8,428 bases of DNA. Source: Ga0074139 sp964515195 (GTDB lineage Bacteria; Bdellovibrionota; Bdellovibrionia; Bdellovibrionales; Bdellovibrionaceae). Position numbers and translations under genes: made by a program. The notes beneath the pieces are model-generated. The model was not told where the DNA came from and did not search any database. It saw only the letters and a program-made list of their open reading frames with translations. Positions 6,587-8,428 of the stretch are shown piece by piece. The stretch lies in assembly GCA_964515195.1 (NCBI GenBank), contig CAZETK010000078.1, positions 1 to 8,428 on the forward strand, given 5' to 3'. The number at the start of each line of letters is the position of its first letter. Positions within the stretch are counted from its first letter, which is position 1.

Positions 6587-7255
6587 ATGGATAGAAGATC
6601 AGAATCATTGCAGTACGGATATCAGAAACGCTTTGCTGCCACTACAGATTATCGTAAAGCTGTTTGGCACATCCTGTGTCGTGATTTTTTCGCTCAATAC
6701 ATTCAACCGAATCATACGATTTTAGACCTTGGTGCCGGTTGGGGTGAGTTCACAAAAAACATTGTGGCAAGCAAAAAATATGCAATGGATCTAAACCCGG
6801 ATTGTGGTCGAAATGTTGCTGGATTTGCAGATTTCATTCAACAGGACTGCTCAAAACAATGGCCCTTGCCGGATGCCTCACTTGATGTGGTGTTTACAAG
6901 TAACTTTCTTGAACACTTACCAAGTAAAAGCGCCATCGATGCGACCCTGAAAGAGGCCTATCGGTGCTTGAAGCCCGGCGGTAAAATAATCTGCATGGGA
7001 CCTAATATTCGTTATCTGCCAGGAGCCTATTGGGACTATTGGGATCATTTTATTCCGATCACCGAGGCCTCTATGGCCGAAGCTCTTTTGCTTCAGAGGT
7101 TTCGGGTAGAGCAAAATTTACCGAAGTTCATACCCTACACGATGTCTGGCAGAAATAATCCTCCACCTCTCGCCGTTAAGGCTTATTTAAAAATGCCATT
7201 TTTCTGGCGATTTTTCGGAAAACAGTTTTTGGTTGTGGCCGTAAAAGAATCCTAA
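6587..7255 (+). CDS. Class I SAM-dependent methyltransferase
   Basis: Putative small-molecule or glycan methyltransferase of 222 residues. The N-terminus SLQYGYQKRF (7-16) precedes a textbook SAM core: ILDLGAGWGEF (45-55), acidic motif MDLNPD (67-72), DCSKQWPLPDASLDVV (87-102), SNFLEHLP (105-112) and LKPGGKII (128-135). The later YWDYWDHFIPIT (148-159) is a family-like substrate segment. It differs in sequence from the two other methyltransferases here and belongs to another subfamily. I chose ATG 6587; GTG 6569 is an in-frame alternative adding six residues, and neither has a well-spaced ribosome site. It stands alone on the plus strand behind its own likely promoter. Its TAA overlaps the TAG of the convergent gene at 7252-7255. 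Target sugar and position are unknown. Confidence 0.88.
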   Translation: MDRRSESLQYGYQKRFAATTDYRKAVWHILCRDFFAQYIQPNHTILDLGAGWGEFTKNIVASKKYAMDLNPDCGRNVAGFADFIQQDCSKQWPLPDASLDVVFTSNFLEHLPSKSAIDATLKEAYRCLKPGGKIICMGPNIRYLPGAYWDYWDHFIPITEASMAEALLLQRFRVEQNLPKFIPYTMSGRNNPPPLAVKAYLKMPFFWRFFGKQFLVVAVKES

Positions 7256-8094
7256 TCCTTCCAACGCAGGCCTTCGTAGAGCCCCTGGGTAAGGGCGGCT
7301 AGCTTCGCTCGCCTCTTTGACTCGAAAAGTACCAACTTGGCCAGATCCTTGGCGGCGGATCTTAAATCCATCCAAAACCAAGGCTCACGGAACATTCCAT
7401 AGCGCTTATACAGCACAATTCGATTTCTCATCATGTAGTAACGGCGGGTTGGTGGGTAGCTTTGTAGAAAAAATGTTTTTCCCAAAAAAGTGTTAATTTT
7501 GGCTTCACCGAACTTATGCAGTAAAGTTGCCGTGTTCACCCGCAAGCAACGCCCGCCTTTTTGGCGCAGCCTTAAGCAATAGTCGTGATCAACATGGTCA
7601 ATAAAAAGATTCTCATCATACATTCCCGTGTGTTCGACAACTTGGCGACTTAACAAAGTTCCGGAAGAAATCAAAAGTGGAATTTCCTGAACGTCCCCTT
7701 GGGTATCAATGGGAATCTTGCGATAGAAGTCCTCATGACGAGGCCCCACAATCACTTTTCGTAGATCCGGTTGCAACTCGCTTATGCGAATCAGTTCTGG
7801 GACCATCCCATTTGTCACACGACTGTCCTGATCCAACAATAAGAACCACTTGTAATCATTTTGAAGGCCCCAAATAATCCCCTGATTAAAACCAGCGGCC
7901 ACACCACGATTAGAGCTATTAAAGATGAACTCAACCCTTTCGGTATCCAATTGGGATAATATTTTCTTGGCTGATGGCTCGCTGCCATTATCAATGATGA
8001 TAACTTTCGAAACCTGATTCAACGTGGAATAAATATTATTAAGAAGATCTTTGGGCGGATTATAGCTGACAATAATTCCTAAAACCTGCGGCAT
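7252..8094 (-). CDS. Family 2 glycosyltransferase, rhamnosyltransferase-like
   Basis: Cytosolic GT-A glycosyltransferase of 280 residues, resembling the RfbF/WbbL group that adds deoxyhexoses such as rhamnose during O-antigen assembly. Motifs in order: GIIVSYNP (6-13), VIIIDNGS (31-38), NRGVAAGFNQGI (62-73), the metal-binding LLLDQDSR (85-92), SSGTLLSR (143-150), the acceptor-side acidic motif FIDHVDHDYCLRLR (164-177) and HKFGE (193-197). The C-terminus RYYMMRNRIVLYKRYG (218-233) is also usual for the group. All catalytic positions look intact. ATG 8094 follows the upstream gene by five bases, so the two are co-transcribed; a purine stretch about a dozen bases upstream, within that gene's end, may act as ribosome site. 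No terminator lies between this gene and the convergent methyltransferase. The rhamnose assignment is by resemblance only. Confidence 0.88.
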   Translation of the reverse strand: MPQVLGIIVSYNPPKDLLNNIYSTLNQVSKVIIIDNGSEPSAKKILSQLDTERVEFIFNSSNRGVAAGFNQGIIWGLQNDYKWFLLLDQDSRVTNGMVPELIRISELQPDLRKVIVGPRHEDFYRKIPIDTQGDVQEIPLLISSGTLLSRQVVEHTGMYDENLFIDHVDHDYCLRLRQKGGRCLRVNTATLLHKFGEAKINTFLGKTFFLQSYPPTRRYYMMRNRIVLYKRYGMFREPWFWMDLRSAAKDLAKLVLFESKRRAKLAALTQGLYEGLRWKD

Positions 8095-8099
8095 GGTGT

Positions 8100-8428
8100 T
8101 TAAGCTTTCTTAGTCTGAACAGTCAACTTGCCGGTTAAATAGAAATGAAGATAGCCCACACCCAGCATTATCCAAGTTCTAAAGAAAAGCGGATGGTGCC
8201 AAACGAAATCAAAACCCTTTCTTATAAGTGCCCAGGGTCTATCCAAATAAGACAAGCTACGGCGCTGAAGGGCACAGGTTTTTCTGTCAAATCGTTCTAG
8301 GGAGTCCAAAAAATCTTGGCGCAAGCCCCATCTTTCGCGAAAGGCCTGTCCGGCCCGAAGCGCTAGATTTCGAAATACCAGCTTCTTACGTAGCGTGGCG
8401 ACTCCCACTAAATTAGCACCATGCTGAC
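8100..8428 (-). CDS. 3' part of an unrecognised gene running off the right edge
   Basis: The frame is open from the window edge to TAA at 8102-8100, giving at least 108 residues; the GTG at 8408 is merely the first start-like codon inside the window. The visible end is rich in Arg, Lys and Leu (LRKKLVFRNLALRAGQ near its beginning) and finishes with the aromatic, hydrophobic stretch LFFRTWIMLGVGYLHFYLTG followed by a short basic tail. That could be an amphipathic or single membrane-associated helix. I do not recognise a domain. By position, immediately upstream of and co-oriented with a glycosyltransferase, it may be the C-terminal end of another glycosyltransferase or glycan-assembly protein, but no catalytic motif is in view. 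Confidence 0.6.
   Translation of the reverse strand, partial: QHGANLVGVATLRKKLVFRNLALRAGQAFRERWGLRQDFLDSLERFDRKTCALQRRSLSYLDRPWALIRKGFDFVWHHPLFFRTWIMLGVGYLHFYLTGKLTVQTKKA

Noticed and set aside
7187..7381. Minus-strand open frame of 64 codons across the convergent junction
   Set aside because: Overlaps the ends of both real genes in another frame and carries no motif.

Overview
This window is a surface-polysaccharide (O-antigen or capsule type) biosynthesis locus from a bacterium. An ABC-2 export permease of the Wzm family, two NAD-dependent sugar-nucleotide enzymes, three family 2 glycosyltransferases and three SAM-dependent methyltransferases lie almost end to end. An ABC-exported glycan made on a polyprenol carrier points to a Gram-negative host. 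The DNA is moderately AT-rich, with purine-rich ribosome binding sites and a mix of ATG and probable TTG/GTG starts. I cannot name the species; a Bdellovibrio-like or other deltaproteobacterial-type host is only a guess. I see no transposase, CRISPR array, tRNA or rRNA.

Layout. (1) 3-659, minus: Wzm-like permease whose C-terminus breaks off abnormally at the window edge. (2) 660-876: divergent intergenic region with overlapping inverted repeats. (3) 877-5665, plus: a tight five-gene block of nucleotide-sugar 6-dehydrogenase, extended-SDR epimerase/dehydratase, DPM-like glycosyltransferase, a methyltransferase split by an in-frame TAG, and a glycosyltransferase with two C-terminal membrane helices. 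Gaps are 2 to 30 bases, so one transcript is likely. (4) 5689-6423, minus: a second methyltransferase. (5) 6424-6586: divergent control region with a perfect 11-bp inverted repeat whose arms carry outward-facing -35-like hexamers, one matched to a perfect TATAAT. (6) 6587-7255, plus: a third methyltransferase. (7) 7252-8428, minus: a rhamnosyltransferase-like glycosyltransferase preceded by the 3' end of an unrecognised gene that runs off the right edge.

How the genes may work together (inference): the dehydrogenase and epimerase make an activated uronic acid or related sugar, the glycosyltransferases build the glycan on a lipid carrier at the inner membrane, methyltransferases decorate or cap it, and the permease with an ATPase outside the window exports it. 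The orientation flips, the interrupted methyltransferase and the abnormal permease end suggest a mosaic locus that is actively diverging.

No wholly new system is evident. The points most worth checking are the in-frame TAG, the symmetric divergent promoter, the permease C-terminus, the chained hairpins at 715-764 and the altered Rossmann motif of the epimerase.
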